A stretch of 64,000 nucleotides of DNA from Tenrec ecaudatus (GCF_050624435.1 NC_134537.1:121199586-121263585), one strand, 5' to 3'; shown: positions 46,700-58,437, counted from the first letter of the stretch. The notes: generated by a model from the sequence alone, not told the origin. A program made the numbers and translations.

Positions 46700-48330
46700 T
46701 TCCCTCTAAGTTCTAGCTTTACCTAATAGAAGGCAGAGGTGGGCGAGGGCTCGCTGCCACGGGACATGGTGCTGTTCTTGGCTCCGGTGCCGGGCTATGT
46801 GGGGAGGAAATGCTCTTCAGATCAGCAAGCCCTCCCAGCTCCTTCCAGGCCTGTAGAGTTAAGCCTGTGGGCAGAGGCTACACTGCGGGAGCAGCTCTAC
46901 AGGGGCGGGCCTCCTGTACCAGGCGGAAGAGGCTCAGTCCCCAAGGGGTGCTGAGAGAGGCAACGGCTGCAGCGCCTGCCTACTATGCCCGCTGGAGAGG
47001 GCTAGGGCAGGCTTAGAAGCTGTCCTTGGGGATCCCACAGGGCACCGCAGTGGTGAGAGCCGGCCAGAGCATACAGACCGCTCCAGCGGGGACCGCAAAG
47101 CCGCATCCTAGGCTCCCTAGCAGGCAGGGTGCTTATCCCTTGAGCCGCTGGCCCCTGTGAGCAGCTCAGGCTCCTCAGCGATTTGGTTCCAGCTGGATGG
47201 ACAGTGGCGGCTCTGGTGGGAAACAGCGGGAATGGCGCCTGCCCTCCTCCCTGAGAGGGAGATGCAGCAGCCGGCAGGCTTGGTGCTGGGCACTGCCGGC
47301 GGCTGGAAACCCCGCAGTGCTCCGGAGTGGGCAAAGCCGCTCCAGTGGGAGCGCAAAGTCCTGTCACTCGCCCTCTGCCCTGGGAGGAACGTGCTGTGAC
47401 TGGCTCAGAGCTCAGAGCTGATGGCCGCTGGAAACCCCCAGTGCACAGGGGCGGGCAAACCCACTCTGGCGGGAGCGCACAGCCCTGATGCTCCCGCTCC
47501 CAAAAGGCAGGAGCGCCCACTGTCACACCCGACGCTGTCAGTGCTGGAAAGAGCGCCCCCCGGCAGGCAGGTTTAGCTCTGCAGGCTGCAGGCACCGGGC
47601 TTCGCGGTGACACTGGCCAGCCTGAAGTGGCTCCCGCGGCAATACAATGTCGTGGATAGCAGGATGGGCTCCGGCTGCTAGCTCACGTTGGCGGGAATGC
47701 ACAGTGCAGCACAGCTTCCTGGGTCGGGAGTGGAGTGGGAGCTAAGCTGATGGGGCAGGTAGCCGGGCAAACGGGGTACTGATGGCGAGGTCCCAGGCAG
47801 CAATGGGGGTGGATGATCCCCTGTGGAGGTCGCCCAGGCAGCCACGGTAGTTTGCAGTTGAGTTACCCAGGTCTTGGATGAATGCAGGGATGGACACGGG
47901 CCCAAGGATAGATCACTGCCATGTGTGGAGGGGCAAACTGCAGGAAAGGGAACCTCTTCTCCTAGTGGGGTCCCATGAGTGAGCATCAGCTGTAGGGGGT
48001 CCCGTCACTGCTGCATGTGTCTCAGCAGAGCAGGCAAGTGACTCCTGACGCGGGTCTTGGTCTGGGGATGGAGTGGGGCTATAGCTAGTCACAGCCATGC
48101 TGGTGCCGCCAGCCTAATGACCCGAGATGTCCCAAGAATCGGATCCTGGATCGCCGAGGCCCCAGCTCAGGACAAATGCGTGGCGTGGGGGTGGGGTGCT
48201 GTCCGGGGCGGGGATATTTCACTCACCAGACTCCTTCCACTCAGCTACCTGGACACCAAACCCGTCTTATTCGAAAGAGCTCTCCTAGTATGCCTGTCCC
48301 CTGATCTGCCATCTTCCCAGAAGTCCCCTT
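46700..48330 (-). promoter_or_regulatory. L1 5' UTR (internal promoter region), GC- and CpG-rich
   Basis: This 1.6-kb block is much richer in G+C and CpG than the rest of the window, the expected property of an L1 5' UTR that acts as a Pol II promoter. It contains partly repeated words: GCTGGAAACCCC at about 47302 and 47425 with similar contexts (TCCAGTGGGAGCGCA and CTCTGGCGGGAGCGCA), suggesting degenerate internal units of about 120-130 bp. Long frames on both strands (for example 47002-47613 minus) are by-products of high G+C. Activity is unknown. Confidence 0.75.
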
Positions 48331-48349
48331 CTCTTACTTCTTCAACCTT

Positions 48350-48460
48350 CACATAGAAGCTTGTTAATGAATCTTCCTCCAATCCTGATGCAACATTCAT
48401 CTTCATATAGTTCAGCTTCTTGGATTATTTACTCAGCATGCTGTATATAGAGCAAATAAT
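48350..48460 (-). mobile_element. RTE fragment (minus)
   Basis: TTAATGAATCTTCCTCCAAT, CTGATGCAACATTCATC, TCATATAGTTCAGCTTCTTG and ATTATTTACTCAGCATGC are the antisense of the RTE reverse-transcriptase core. It abuts the 5' end of the L1, so the L1 may have inserted in an RTE. Confidence 0.85.
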
Positions 48461-48474
48461 AATTTAAAAACCTG

Positions 48475-48548
48475 CAGAACAGTTCTATTCTGTACATACA
48501 CATGGGTTTATGGGATCTCCATGGATAGAAATAGAGTCAATGGCACCA
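48475..48548 (+). mobile_element. AfroSINE/RTE-like 3' fragment
   Basis: AACAGTTCTATTCTGTACAT, then AAATAGAGTCAATGGCACC, resemble the SINE/RTE tail. Very short; low confidence. Confidence 0.4.
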
Positions 48549-50300
48549 ACCTCAATAATATTAAAGATTTATATTTCCTCCACATAATGTAAACTGTCCA
48601 ATTGGTAGTTTCTTTAGGAACATTCTGAAGATCTCATAGACGAATTGTCAAATTAAATCATATTTATCATTCTAACATTAATTGAGTCCTGAGGTAGAAA
48701 GACAGAGGGAAAGAAAAAAATGAACAGAATAAAAAGGAATATGAAGAAGAGGAAGATTTCTGATCTCTTCTAATACTAAGTATCTGCCTATGTTCCAGAA
48801 ATCAATTGCAAAGGAATTTCCAAACCTGCCCAAGAGCTGACCTCATAACATTTGGCATATTAGATAATCAACTGCTGACTGTGAAACAAATAATTAGTGT
48901 GGCTTTCTCTAGTGACACCACTGCTTAATTTGACCCTTACCTGTATCTGGTCAACTAGTAATTATCTTTCCTAATGGGTCTCCGAGGGAGGGACAGGAAT
49001 GTGTAACTTTACTGCAGATAATAGTAGAAAACGAAATATATTCTAGTAGACTTGAGGTACATTATATAATTAAAGAGGAAATATGTATGTATTTCTAAGT
49101 ATGTTTGGCCTAGACTAAATTTTGTTAGGTTCTCATATCAATGGGGGTAAAACACTTTATGTTACACAAACAATAGAGAAGTTTTGAAATCTGCAAAAGG
49201 AAACCCACAAGATGGGTAAAACCATAAACCTTCAACACATTTTCTAGATATACAAACTCTGTATCCCCATTGTCTTTATTTTGGTCCACGGTCTCCTGAC
49301 AAGACTTCACATTACTGTGCCTTTCTACCGTCTCCTTATTTTTCATTCTGTCACCAAGAAACAGCACAGTGGATGCATTGGGGCAGGTGCTGGTTTCTAG
49401 CACTGGTCTGACCTAGCCAGAGCTCAGGTACTGGGGCTGTGGAGATGCTTGCTTCCACTTCACTATGAATCCCTCAAGGATGCTATATTTCATGTCAAAA
49501 GCCAGAGTGTTTTCACCAAGGAGAGGACAAGTCCGAGAATGGAGTACCAATGGTGCATGGGAAATGCTGGGCTGACCCACAGACAATTATCTGGGTAACT
49601 CCCCTGTCAGTGGAGGTCCCTTCCAAACAGGGATGAAAAGTGAAAATGGCCTCCCAAGATGAGTGATTTGTGAGGAGGAGCTACGGTAACCCATTTAGAA
49701 AAATCTTATGTCTAACAATCTTTGGGCTGGAGATCAGTTGTGCTAGAGGCAGCAGATCAACAGCACTAATTTGGATACTACCTGCCACGCTGCCAGTCTG
49801 TCCATCCCCAACCCAAACCATGACACTTCACCCCCACATCAGATATTCTTTCCAGCCCTTCCTTCATCCACAGTAATATCCCTCCAAGTCTCCCTTCTCC
49901 CGGCAACTCCTCCCGGCTGAAGGGACTCACTCCTGGAGCCCTTCTCCTCTTTCCAACTGAATTTTTAGGATAAACTTTACAGCTGGCTTTGGGCAGATTC
50001 TTCTCTTGGTTCTCAAGACTCATCATCTTTCACTACAACATATCTTTGGAAAAGCAAAATAAAAGTTTGTCTTTCAAAAGCATTAATTTGGGGGTGTGAG
50101 CTTCAAAAGTTAATTCCTCCCCACTTTAAATCTCTAGTACAGCCATTTTAACCCCCCCAATACATAATGTGGCTACCTCTTTTTACACAGGCAATGAGAG
50201 GGCATTTATATAAAAAGCTTATGGAAGAAAAGCGTAGTTATAAATATGTAATCTCTTATTGAGATTAACCTAAAACAGATCTATTCATGTTATCTCCCAG
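48549..50300. other. Unassigned DNA
   Basis: No recognised element or exon in 1.75 kb. The minus-strand frame 49778-50026 (82 residues) is basic in its N-terminal half but I recognise no homology. Confidence 0.45.
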
Positions 50301-50301
50301 G

Positions 50302-50500
50302 CATAGTGGTTACCCATTGGACTGACAATCAAAAGATCTACAGTTCAAAACCACCAAGTGCTCCTTGGGAGAAAAATGAGGCTTTCTACTCCCAAAAGTA
50401 GTTATAGTCTTGAAAATCTGCAAGGGTAGTTCTACCCGTCCTATAGCGAACTGTGAATCAGAATGGGGTCAAAGGCAGTGAGTTTGGGGTTACTGTTTGG
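50302..50500 (+). mobile_element. AfroSINE (plus)
   Basis: GGCATAGTGGTTACCCATTG (box A), AGTTCAAAACCACCAAGTGC (box B), GGGAGAAAAATGAGGCTTTC, TCTTGAAAATCTGCAAGGG and GGCAGTGAGTTTGGGGTT. Full-length order with about 15-20% divergence by eye. Confidence 0.9.
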
Positions 50501-50639
50501 TACTCTCCACAGCATCCACAGGCCTTCAAGCAGCACAGTTACCAATTTGTCTCTTTTGGTTCAGTGCATGCTACTCCCTCTAGTAGGCAATGCTTTTCAT
50601 GCTACAAACACTTCTTAATCTATTCTCCAAGTATGTCCC

Positions 50640-51720
50640 CTATTTAAGTCAATATAATTTTAGGATAGTATATCACTGCTTAAAAAACTGTGGACCTATG
50701 TATCGGATCAAGCTCACATCTACCAATATGTTTCTTGGTCAATTATTCTAAATTTTATTATACTGGGGAGGGGGAGTCAGTACTCACTCTGCTGTTTCCT
50801 TGAGGATTCAAAGGGATGATCCTGGATTTGAAAATGGTGTAACAGGAAAGCATTGCCCCCAGATTTCTGGGTATCTAACCTGTATATCTACATCTATGAT
50901 CATAGTTGACTTATGAGAGGATCTTTTTTCTGCTCCTGTTCTCCAATATTACGTTTCTTTTCTATTCCTTTTTGCAAAAAGAAAAGCAATGCTGATTTCA
51001 AACCCTTAACATATGTCCTGATCCAACCTGTTTCCTTCCAAATGATATTGTGTGGATCCCCCTAAAGATTGTTTCATGGCCACCGGTCTGATCTAGATTT
51101 TGGTTTTGATGCTATCATAGCACTGATAGGTTAAAACCAAGTCAAATTTCTTTTATCTTCCGCTCCCTACATAGAAAATTATTTTTAGTTTCTCCAAATT
51201 AGATTCTATATCCACCACCTCTCACTATGTTCACCCTTATCAACTCTCACCCGAACCACCAAAAAACTCGGAAACCAGCCCTCTTTTCTTCTATGATCCA
51301 GAGGCCCTGTTTCTCTTCCTTACACAGTAGCCCAAGGACTCTGGTTAACATGTAAGCTGCATTTTGCCACTTTTGACTCAACCCTTTCTGAAAATGTCCT
51401 TCCAATATCACTGTAAATCAAATGAAATCAAGTCAATTTCATGCCACCACTTCAATTCCATCTATTCCTATTTCTGTCCCTTACTGCTCCACCCGCACAT
51501 CAGCCACTTTATTTTGACTTAGGCACCACTGCTTATCATTGGGCATATTTCGTTGCCTGTAATCTTTCTCTGAATTCTCTCATACATGACTTACTTTTCA
51601 TGATCATCCTTAGAATGAGCCCTTCTGACATGTAAGCTCCACAAATACTTCCAACTTCATTGTGCTCAGTAGTGTGTGCTTGACACATTTCAGCCAATGT
51701 CTGAAGCGCAATGATTAAAG
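50640..51720 (-). repeat. L2-like ancient LINE, diverged pieces
   Basis: GTATATCACTGCTTAAAAAA, GGATCAAGCTCACATC, and later ATGTAAGCTCCACAAATACT with GTGCTTGACACATTTCAGCC, resemble the antisense order of mammalian L2 (AAAGTCCAAACTCC and CTGTAAGCTCC type words). Assignment is weak and the intervals are approximate. Confidence 0.35.
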
Positions 51721-53129
51721 GGCGCTAGATCTGTGTTGATAGGACCCACCCACATGCTCCTTGTGCCTTGACTCAAATATGCTCAGCAGCCAGACAGCCC
51801 CATTTTTGTTTGGGTGCCACATTTTACCATCATGCAAAGTATATCCGTAATGGATCCTACAAAGGTATGAGTAAGGGGTAAGTGAGAGAAAAATAATAAT
51901 ATATTAGTTTTGTAATTGATAGTTGTGTAATCTATATTCCTTTTAAAAATCCCTCTCTAGTAAATGATTGAGTCTAATGTCTACATTTTGGGCTCTGGTT
52001 CCACCACAGACTAACTGAATGTTTATAATAAGTATCCAGTACATCTTTTATAGAAAAGGAACAAAGAATTGGACGGCTAGACACATTTCAGATCATCCTT
52101 TCTCCGCTACTATTATTACAGCATCATGAGGGGCTCAAGGAAGTCATGTCATTTTACCTAGCATTACTCAGAACATCCAGAAAAGCCCCCAAAACAAAAT
52201 GGCCACTTTTTCATGTGAGAACTTTCCGTGTTCTTTCAAACCATTCTGGGATTGTTGTTGTTGTTGTTCTTTTGAAGCATTCTGGTTTTGCGGGGTTTTT
52301 TTTTTCCTTCAGACCATTTAGAAGAGCCTGTTATAGGCCAGATAGGTTGCATTTCTGATCATTAAACTGCAGACCAAGTATCAGAGTTGACAACCCGGTG
52401 ACCCTTTAATGATAATTCCCTGTCCGTGTCTGCTGCTGTTGTCTGGTGACTGTAACAATCTTCATTGTGTAATCAGCTAGGATTTTATTCAGTTCAGGAT
52501 TAATTTTAATGTCTGAGTCTGAGCATCTCTCTAGTGTAACACTGCTGAGGATTAACCAAAGCTGGATTCTAAGTTCCCAGGTCAGGGCAACAGTGGAGGG
52601 GAAGAAGGTCAGAAAGGACGGCCAAAAATAAAGGTTGACTCCCGTGAACATGTCTGCTTTTTTCATTTCGCATCTGTAAAATTCTGTAAATTGAGTTTAT
52701 TTTGGAAAAATCAATCTCAGTACACATCATATTTTTCAAAAATGGTTTATATGAAACTGCAAAAAACTTCCATGGTGTACATTAATAGTGCATATAGATT
52801 ATGTAAGATTATGTAATGCAGAAGGAGAGAAATAAAGTATAGTTTGTATTTCTGTGCTTGGGCAGATGCCAATCTTCCATACCAGGCAACAGGCCATTCA
52901 ATCTCTGCTTTGTTTCATTTCTTTTGGAAAGAGAGGAATTGTTATAGAAGATATTTATAAAGTCTGCAGGTGGTTATGTGTTAAAACGCTAGGAGAAGGG
53001 TGTTATTACTGTTCCCCGGGCTTTACTTAATCCAGAAAGCATTCTTCATACAAAAGAATAAATACATGTAGCAATCTCCTCATCTAGGTGAAGAAGCAAT
53101 GGGACACACTGCCACCTATCAGTTTTTTT
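51721..53129. other. Unassigned DNA
   Basis: No recognised gene or repeat. At 52200-52330 a diverged word (TTCAAACCATTCTGG, TTGAAGCATTCTGG, TTCAGACCATTTAG) occurs three times with GTT repeats between, possibly a local degenerate duplication. Confidence 0.4.
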
Positions 53130-53476
53130 GCACGGTGATGGCTTGCACTGCTCTGAGAGAAGCTGGAAGCTGTCATGGATATTTAAAATACCAGCAGGAT
53201 CATCCAGGGTAGGCCAGTCTAATCAGAGCTTCCAGAGCTTGAGAGACAAAGACTAGCAATCTAACTCCAAAACTAGCGAGGGGAAATCTACTGGATCATA
53301 AGTGCCAGAAGATGAGCTTCTAGGTTGGGAGGTATCTAAAATACACATTGGTGCAACAATTGAACCAAGAATACTAGCAATTGTGAATATGGTACAGAAT
53401 GGGGTCAACATTTTGTTTGATTCTACATGAGTTCACTATGAGTCACAGCCCATGCAAATACAACTAACAACACATT
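53130..53476 (+). mobile_element. Internally deleted RTE: 5' UTR joined to 3' end (plus)
   Basis: 53135-53340 matches the RTE 5' UTR (TATTTAAAATACCAGCAGGA, TCAGAGCTTCCAGAGC, AAGATGAGCTTCTAGGTTGG). At about 53355 the sequence passes directly to the 3' terminal part (GGTGCAACAATTGAACC, CATGAGTTCACTATGAGTCA, ACAACTAACAACAC). Endonuclease and RT are missing. This looks like a short non-autonomous RTE derivative. Confidence 0.78.
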
Positions 53477-54020
53477 GGCTAAAAAGATTTGATTCTCAAC
53501 TCTGACATTTACTTTGTGTGCCTCTACTTTTCCCCTCTAGTGATAATCACATCATCCTTATAAGGGTATTGTAGAAACTAACTCAATTAATATATATAAT
53601 GACTGGAACAATGTATCACAATAAATAGTATCTCTTATTATGTACTGTACTTTTAAAGCTCTCTCAGATATGTGTAAGAGTTCTAGATCTGACATTTATT
53701 GTTTTGACTGGTTAAAATTCCAGTTTACAAATAGTTGACACACTTACATGAGTCAACCCAGTGAATGTACTTCTTGCAAATGACAAGACTTTGGACTCTT
53801 GTTTCTAACATGGTGCCTTCAATGGAGACACATGCCCCTGCCCATCAGTTTCTGGAACATTTGTTAAGGGGTACTTGACACTATAATCTTAACATTGTTC
53901 TCCCATAATCATGTCTACTACTCACTGTCAGGGGCAGCAAATTACAATGTATAGGTCACATCCAGTCTGTGACCTATCTTTGTATAGCCTGTGAGTTCGA
54001 ATCATTTTTACATATTTGAA
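53477..54020. other. Unassigned DNA
   Basis: No recognised element. Confidence 0.45.
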
Positions 54021-54024
54021 CTCA

Positions 54025-54205
54025 ATCCTCTGCCACCTAGTCAATCCTAACATATTGTGACCATCTAGAGAGATTCTGAAATCATTTCTTTATAGAATAA
54101 GACAGCCTCCTTGTTTCCTCATGGAATGGCTAGTGAGTTTGAAGTGATTTCCTGGCAGTTATAGACCAACACCTAACCAACTGCAATGCCAGCCTCCTCT
54201 ACCAT
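54025..54205 (-). mobile_element. AfroSINE (minus)
   Basis: CTCTGCCACCTAGTCAATCC, TTTCCTCATGGAATGGCTAG, TGAGTTTGAAGTGATTTCCT and ACCTAACCAACTGCAATGCC are in antisense order. Diverged. Confidence 0.7.
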
Positions 54206-55065
54206 TTTAAAGGAGTTGTTTAAAAAAATAAGACAAAGCAAAGATAAAAAATATAAGCAGAGCTTACTTAGCCACAAAGTCTAAAATATCTATTATTTGG
54301 CCCTTTGCAGAAAATTTTGCTGGCTCTTGCTCTGTGTAATTCATTTAACTCGAGCCCCGTGTTGTAATGTGCATGCCCCACCTTTTGTCAACCCTAAGCA
54401 AAGCTTTACTCCAACACTTAGGTTCTATCTTATTTGTTCTTGGCAGAAGTGGTTCTGAAGTCTCTGACATATCTCGCCAACACTGAGAAGTACCCTGAGT
54501 GCAATTTCACATGTCCTTGGTGACCGTGACACAGTGATGGCACCAAAGCTAGTGAGAATCATGGTGTTTTTGATTTATGTTCTCGGTTTTCCATGGTCCT
54601 TTGATAGGACCTATGGCCAGGCTGGCTGAGTTACTTTATGCTATTGTTGGTCTGTCCCTCTTTGAAAACTTCTCCTCTTCTTCTTCTGCTAATCTACCAG
54701 GGAGAAGGGAGAAGAGAAACAAAATCACAATTGTATCTCAGATTCCACTCAATTCTCTCCACATCAACCCTTTAGATTCTCATAATATCATCTGAGGGTT
54801 ACATGATCTTTCTTTGGGGATTTAGAAAACGAGTCTGAGAAGGGCCAATTTATTTTTAAAATTAAAATATTACTATATTTTATATAATAAACAGTAGACA
54901 TAATGAAGAAGATCAAATAGCCACCCCGGCACTTACAGGGGTTTTATGTCAAAGTAATCTGATTGTGACTTTATGCTTCTTTTCAAATATACCCAGCTTA
55001 TTCTTTCTTCCACACCTTCCCGTATGTTGGAATGCCCATCCTACTTTGCCTGCTGAAATCTTCCC
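54206..55065. other. Unassigned DNA
   Basis: No recognised element. A plus-strand frame 54577-54795 (72 residues) shows no recognised motif. Confidence 0.45.
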
Positions 55066-55069
55066 TTTA

Positions 55070-55601
55070 AAAAAAATTTTTATTGTGAATTGGACAAACA
55101 TTTACAGAGAAAAGAATTAATCTTCATTCAATAATCCACACAATTTTGTGACATTATAGCTTTCCTGTCTTTTCACAATGCCAAACAGCTTTCCTTGAGC
55201 TGTAATTCATTTCAAATAGTTGACTCGTCTAAAATGTACACATCAAAGACTTTTGTATATTTACAAAGTTATACCACTATTATCACGATCTCATTTTCAT
55301 TACCTCAAAAAGGTAGCTGTTACTCCATCTTTTCTACCCCCTCAGCAGTAGTCGACCATTCATCTACTTTTTGTCACTCAATGGGAGAAAGACGAGGCTT
55401 TCTACTTCCATAAAGAGTTACAGTCTCAGAAGCCCACAGGGGCAGTTCTACCCTGTCCTTTAGGGTTGCTTTGAGTCAGAATCGACTTGACAGTGATTTG
55501 CCTTTTGCTTTATGTCGCTCTCTATGTTTTCTTATTGTGGATATTTCATATAAAAGAGATATGGTAATATACGGTCTTTTGTGACTGCCTTCTTTCTTGT
55601 G
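55070..55601 (-). mobile_element. Old LINE 3' end (minus), split by an AfroSINE
   Basis: TTTATTGTGAATTGGACAAA opens a sequence of the type seen at antisense 3' ends of old mammalian L1, and ATATGGTAATATACGGTCTT at about 55560 belongs near its inner end. An AfroSINE fragment interrupts it. Confidence 0.5.
55376..55515 (+). mobile_element. AfroSINE 3' two-thirds (plus)
   Basis: ATGGGAGAAAGACGAGGCTT, AGAGTTACAGTCTCAGAAGC, GGGGCAGTTCTACCCTGTCC and GAGTCAGAATCGACTTGACA. Little diverged; the tRNA-like head is missing. Confidence 0.92.
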
Positions 55602-55604
55602 TTT

Positions 55605-57265
55605 TTTTAATCATTTTATTGGGGTCTCACAATCCATACATGTACCCATTGTTTCAAGAACATATGTACATTTGTTGCCATCATCATTCTCAAAACATTG
55701 GCCTTCTACTTGAGCCCTTAATATCTGCTGCTCATTTTCCACATCCCTCCCCACTCCCCCTATCTCATGAACCCTTCATAATTCATAAATTATTATTATT
55801 TTGTCATACATTACACTGTCCAACATCTCTCCCCCGCCTTCTTCTCTGCTATCCATCCCCCAGGGAGGAGGCTATATGTAGATTCTTATAATCAGCTCCC
55901 CCTTTCCACCCCACATTCCCTCCACCCTCCAGGCATCGCCACTCTCCCCACTGGTCCTGGAGGAGTCATCTGTCCTGGATTCCCTGTGTTTCCAGTTGCT
56001 ATCTGTTCCTATGTACATCCTCTGGTCTAGCCAGATTTGTAAGGTAAAATTGGGATCATGATAGTAGCGGGGGAGGAAGCATTTAAGAACTAGAGAAAAA
56101 TCATATGTTTCATCATTGCTACCCTGCACCCTGACTGGCTCATCTCCTCCCCACAACTCTTCAGTAAGGGGTGTCTGGTTGGCTACCAATGGGCTTTGAG
56201 TCTCCACTCTGCACTCACCCACATTTTCAAAGATATGATTTTTTGTTTCTTGATGTTTGATACCTGATCCCTTCGACAGCTCGTGGTCACACAGGCTGGT
56301 GTGTTTCTTCCATGTGGGCTTTGTTGCTTCTGAGCTAGATCGCCACTTGTTTATCTTCAAGCCTTTAAGACCCCAGGTGCTATATCTTTTGATAGCTTGG
56401 TACCATCAGCTTTCTTCACCACATTTGCTTATGCACACATTTGTCTTCATTGATCATATCAGGGAGGTGGCCACCCATTAATATGATTTTTTGTTCCTTG
56501 ATGCTTGATACCTCATCCCTTCTGCACCTTGTTCTCAGACAGGCTGGTATGCTTCTTACATGTGGGCTTTGATGCTCTTAGCTAGATGGCCACTTGTTTA
56601 TCTTCAAGCCTTTAACACCCCAGACAGTATATTTTTTGATAGCTTGGCACCATTAACTTTCTTCACCACATTTGCTTGTGCACACGTTTGTCTTCAGTGA
56701 TCATATCAGGAAGGTGGGCATCCACTGATCTGATTTTTAGTTTTTTGATGTCTGATAACTGGTCCCTTCTACACTTCATGGTTGCCAGGCTGGTGTGCTT
56801 CTTCCATGTGGGCTTTGATACTTCCCAGCTATATGGCCTCTTGTTTATCTTCAAGTCTTTAACACCCCAGATGCTATATATTTTTTATAGCCGGGCACCA
56901 TTAGCTTTCTTCACCACATTTGCTTATGCATACATTTTTCTTCAGCAATCGTGTCGAGAAGCTGTGCATACTGGAATGCCAATTTAATAGAACAATGTGT
57001 TATTGCATTGAGTAAGTGCTTGAGTGGAGGCCCAATGTCCATCTGCTGCCTTAGTACTAAACCTGTAAATATATGCACATAGATTTGTTTCCCTACACAC
57101 ATATAAATATATTTACATATATATAATTTAGTCTTGAGACCTCTATAAATACCCTTTGTCACCTAGTTCTTTCCTCTAATTCCTTTTACTTTCCTCTTGT
57201 CCAACTATCATGCTCAGTGTTCATTTGGGTTTCAGTAATTTCTCTCAGTTACTTTGCCCTTGCTA
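55605..57265 (-). mobile_element. L1 3' UTR insertion (minus) with three tandem units
   Basis: Starts with antisense TCATTTTATTGGGGTCTCAC and ends at about 57265 within the 3' UTR. Same order of blocks as the copy at 3241. It has three ~247-bp units instead of one or two. No poly(A) tract longer than 7 and no convincing TSD were found. Confidence 0.87.
56233..56975. repeat. Three tandem copies of a ~247-bp L1 3' UTR unit
   Basis: Starts at 56233, 56481 and 56728. Each unit has ATATGATTTTTTGTT, a GGCTGGTGTG-type word, CATGTGGGCTTTG, TTGTTTATCTTCAAG and CTTTCTTCACCACATTTGCT. Units 2 and 3 share CTTTAACACCCCAGA where unit 1 has CTTTAAGACCCCAGG. Confidence 0.93.
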
Positions 57266-57840
57266 ATCCAAGTCTCTGGCTACAAAATGCAAATGCTTTC
57301 ATCGCGAAAACAAAAACCTAGCTGACTTGGACTATTGTAAAATAAGAGTAAACAAGCACAGATGTTGGTTTGTAAATAAAGTGTCCTGAGTTGAAGTGTT
57401 CTGAGACATTTGTTTTAATTGAAATTCTCAGCTGTGTTTCAGATAGGTCTTTTTTCTGACAATCACCTCCAGAATTAGTGACCCAAAATGTCAGAAACTT
57501 GCTCTACCACCTTTACCAGTAAAAAATGTTCTGATGTTTGTATTCTAGTATTGCATCAGAAACTAAAATTTGGACCCTAATCATTTTCAATTAACTTTGC
57601 AAGTATTTGTTTATATGCACATGTATTTGTTTGTTTATTATCAAACTAACTTTCACAAAGGTGAAATGCAATATTCCAATAGTGGAGAATGTTATCACTT
57701 GAAATAAAACTTCCATTCTCCGGTATTTCTAGATAATATTATTTTAATTATTTTATCTTTTGTTGACTATGTTCATAATTTAATATTATATTCTCTTCTG
57801 TCTACTTATTCATTAACATCAAACGTTTAAGTAAACGTTT
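57266..57840. other. Unassigned AT-rich DNA
   Basis: No recognised element. Confidence 0.45.
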
Positions 57841-57842
57841 TC

Positions 57843-57912
57843 CCTAGAGAGATGCTGCCATGGGGCCACTGGGGGTCAGAGTCAACTCCATGGCAAAGGA
57901 TTTTGTTGTTGT
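57843..57912 (+). mobile_element. AfroSINE 3' fragment (plus)
   Basis: ATGGGGCCACTGGGGGTCAG, AGTCAACTCCATGGCAAAGG and TTTTGTTGTTGTTG. Only the last ~70 bp. Confidence 0.6.
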
Positions 57913-58060
57913 TGCGAATACACACCGCAAAATATACACCAATTCAACTATTTCAATATGTACAAACAGCTCAGTAACACTGAGGTAGAACATTTAACAT
58001 ATTATTAACTGAGATGTCTCAAACAACCTTACTACCACCTGGATGGAACTGGAATAAGCA
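57913..58060 (-). mobile_element. Lineage L1 3' end-like fragment (minus)
   Basis: GCGAATACACACCGCAAAAT, TACACCAATTCAACTATTTC and TACAAACAGCTCAGTAACAC resemble the antisense 3' UTR of an afrotherian L1 subfamily. From memory; low confidence. Confidence 0.4.
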
Positions 58061-58274
58061 GTTAGGTGACTTTAAAGACCAACCAACAAGCTACCCTGAC
58101 GACTTTCCCTGTTTTACCCCTTCCACCTACCAATCCTCTGTCCTGGTTGACATTTGAGGGTTCTCTTGTGAAAACAGCTTCTTTCTCCATTTCATGTTGT
58201 CCCAGTGGTTTTCAAGCTCCAGTCTTCTCTTTAAAGATGTATCCATTAATATAAAGATGCTCATAAAACTAAAC

Positions 58275-58437
58275 CAAGCCCACCACCATCAAGTCAATTC
58301 CAACTTATAGCAATAATACTTGAGACTATAAATCTTGACTGGGGCATTTAGTCTCAAGGAATGGCTGGTGGATTTGAATTATTTGAATTATGAGCAGTAA
58401 AGTGAGAGTCGACAGCTAGCTAACAGCACTACCATGG
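58275..58437 (-). mobile_element. AfroSINE (minus), form without the GGGAGAAAGA insert
   Basis: CCACCACCATCAAGTCAATT, GGAATGGCTGGTGGATTTGA and CTAGCTAACAGCAC, with no GAAAGC/CTTTCTCCC block. This is the shorter AfroSINE form. Confidence 0.65.

Larger units (their letters stand above)
40386..48330 (-). mobile_element. Nearly complete but decayed L1 (minus), lacking the distal 3' UTR
   Basis: Order on the minus strand: GC-rich 5' UTR (48330-46700), ORF1 remnant (46190-45060), ORF2 remnant (44880-41030) and proximal 3' UTR (41030-40386). The 5' end carries a GGGAAGATGGCAGATC word at 48322-48307, common at L1 5' ends. The distal 1.9 kb of 3' UTR seen in the other L1 copies (tandem units and AATAAA end) is absent. 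An opposite-orientation L1 tail lies between 5' UTR and ORF1. Both ORFs are broken, so the element is non-autonomous. Confidence 0.9.

Noticed and set aside
47002-47613. 203-residue minus-strand open frame, Pro/Ala/Arg/Ser-rich
   Set aside because: It lies in the GC-rich L1 5' UTR where stop codons are rare on all frames. No motif and no homologue recognised; overlapping frames exist on the other strand.
49778-50026. 82-residue minus-strand frame considered as processed pseudogene
   Set aside because: No recognised protein, no poly(A) tract or TSD around it.
55872-56360. 162-residue minus-strand frame
   Set aside because: It is a chance open frame through L1 3' UTR; the same region in other copies is interrupted (for example at 19607-19846 only 79 residues).
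56233-56975. Regular repeats considered as CRISPR or satellite array
   Set aside because: Three 247-bp units without unique spacers, located within L1 3' UTR; the organism is a mammal.
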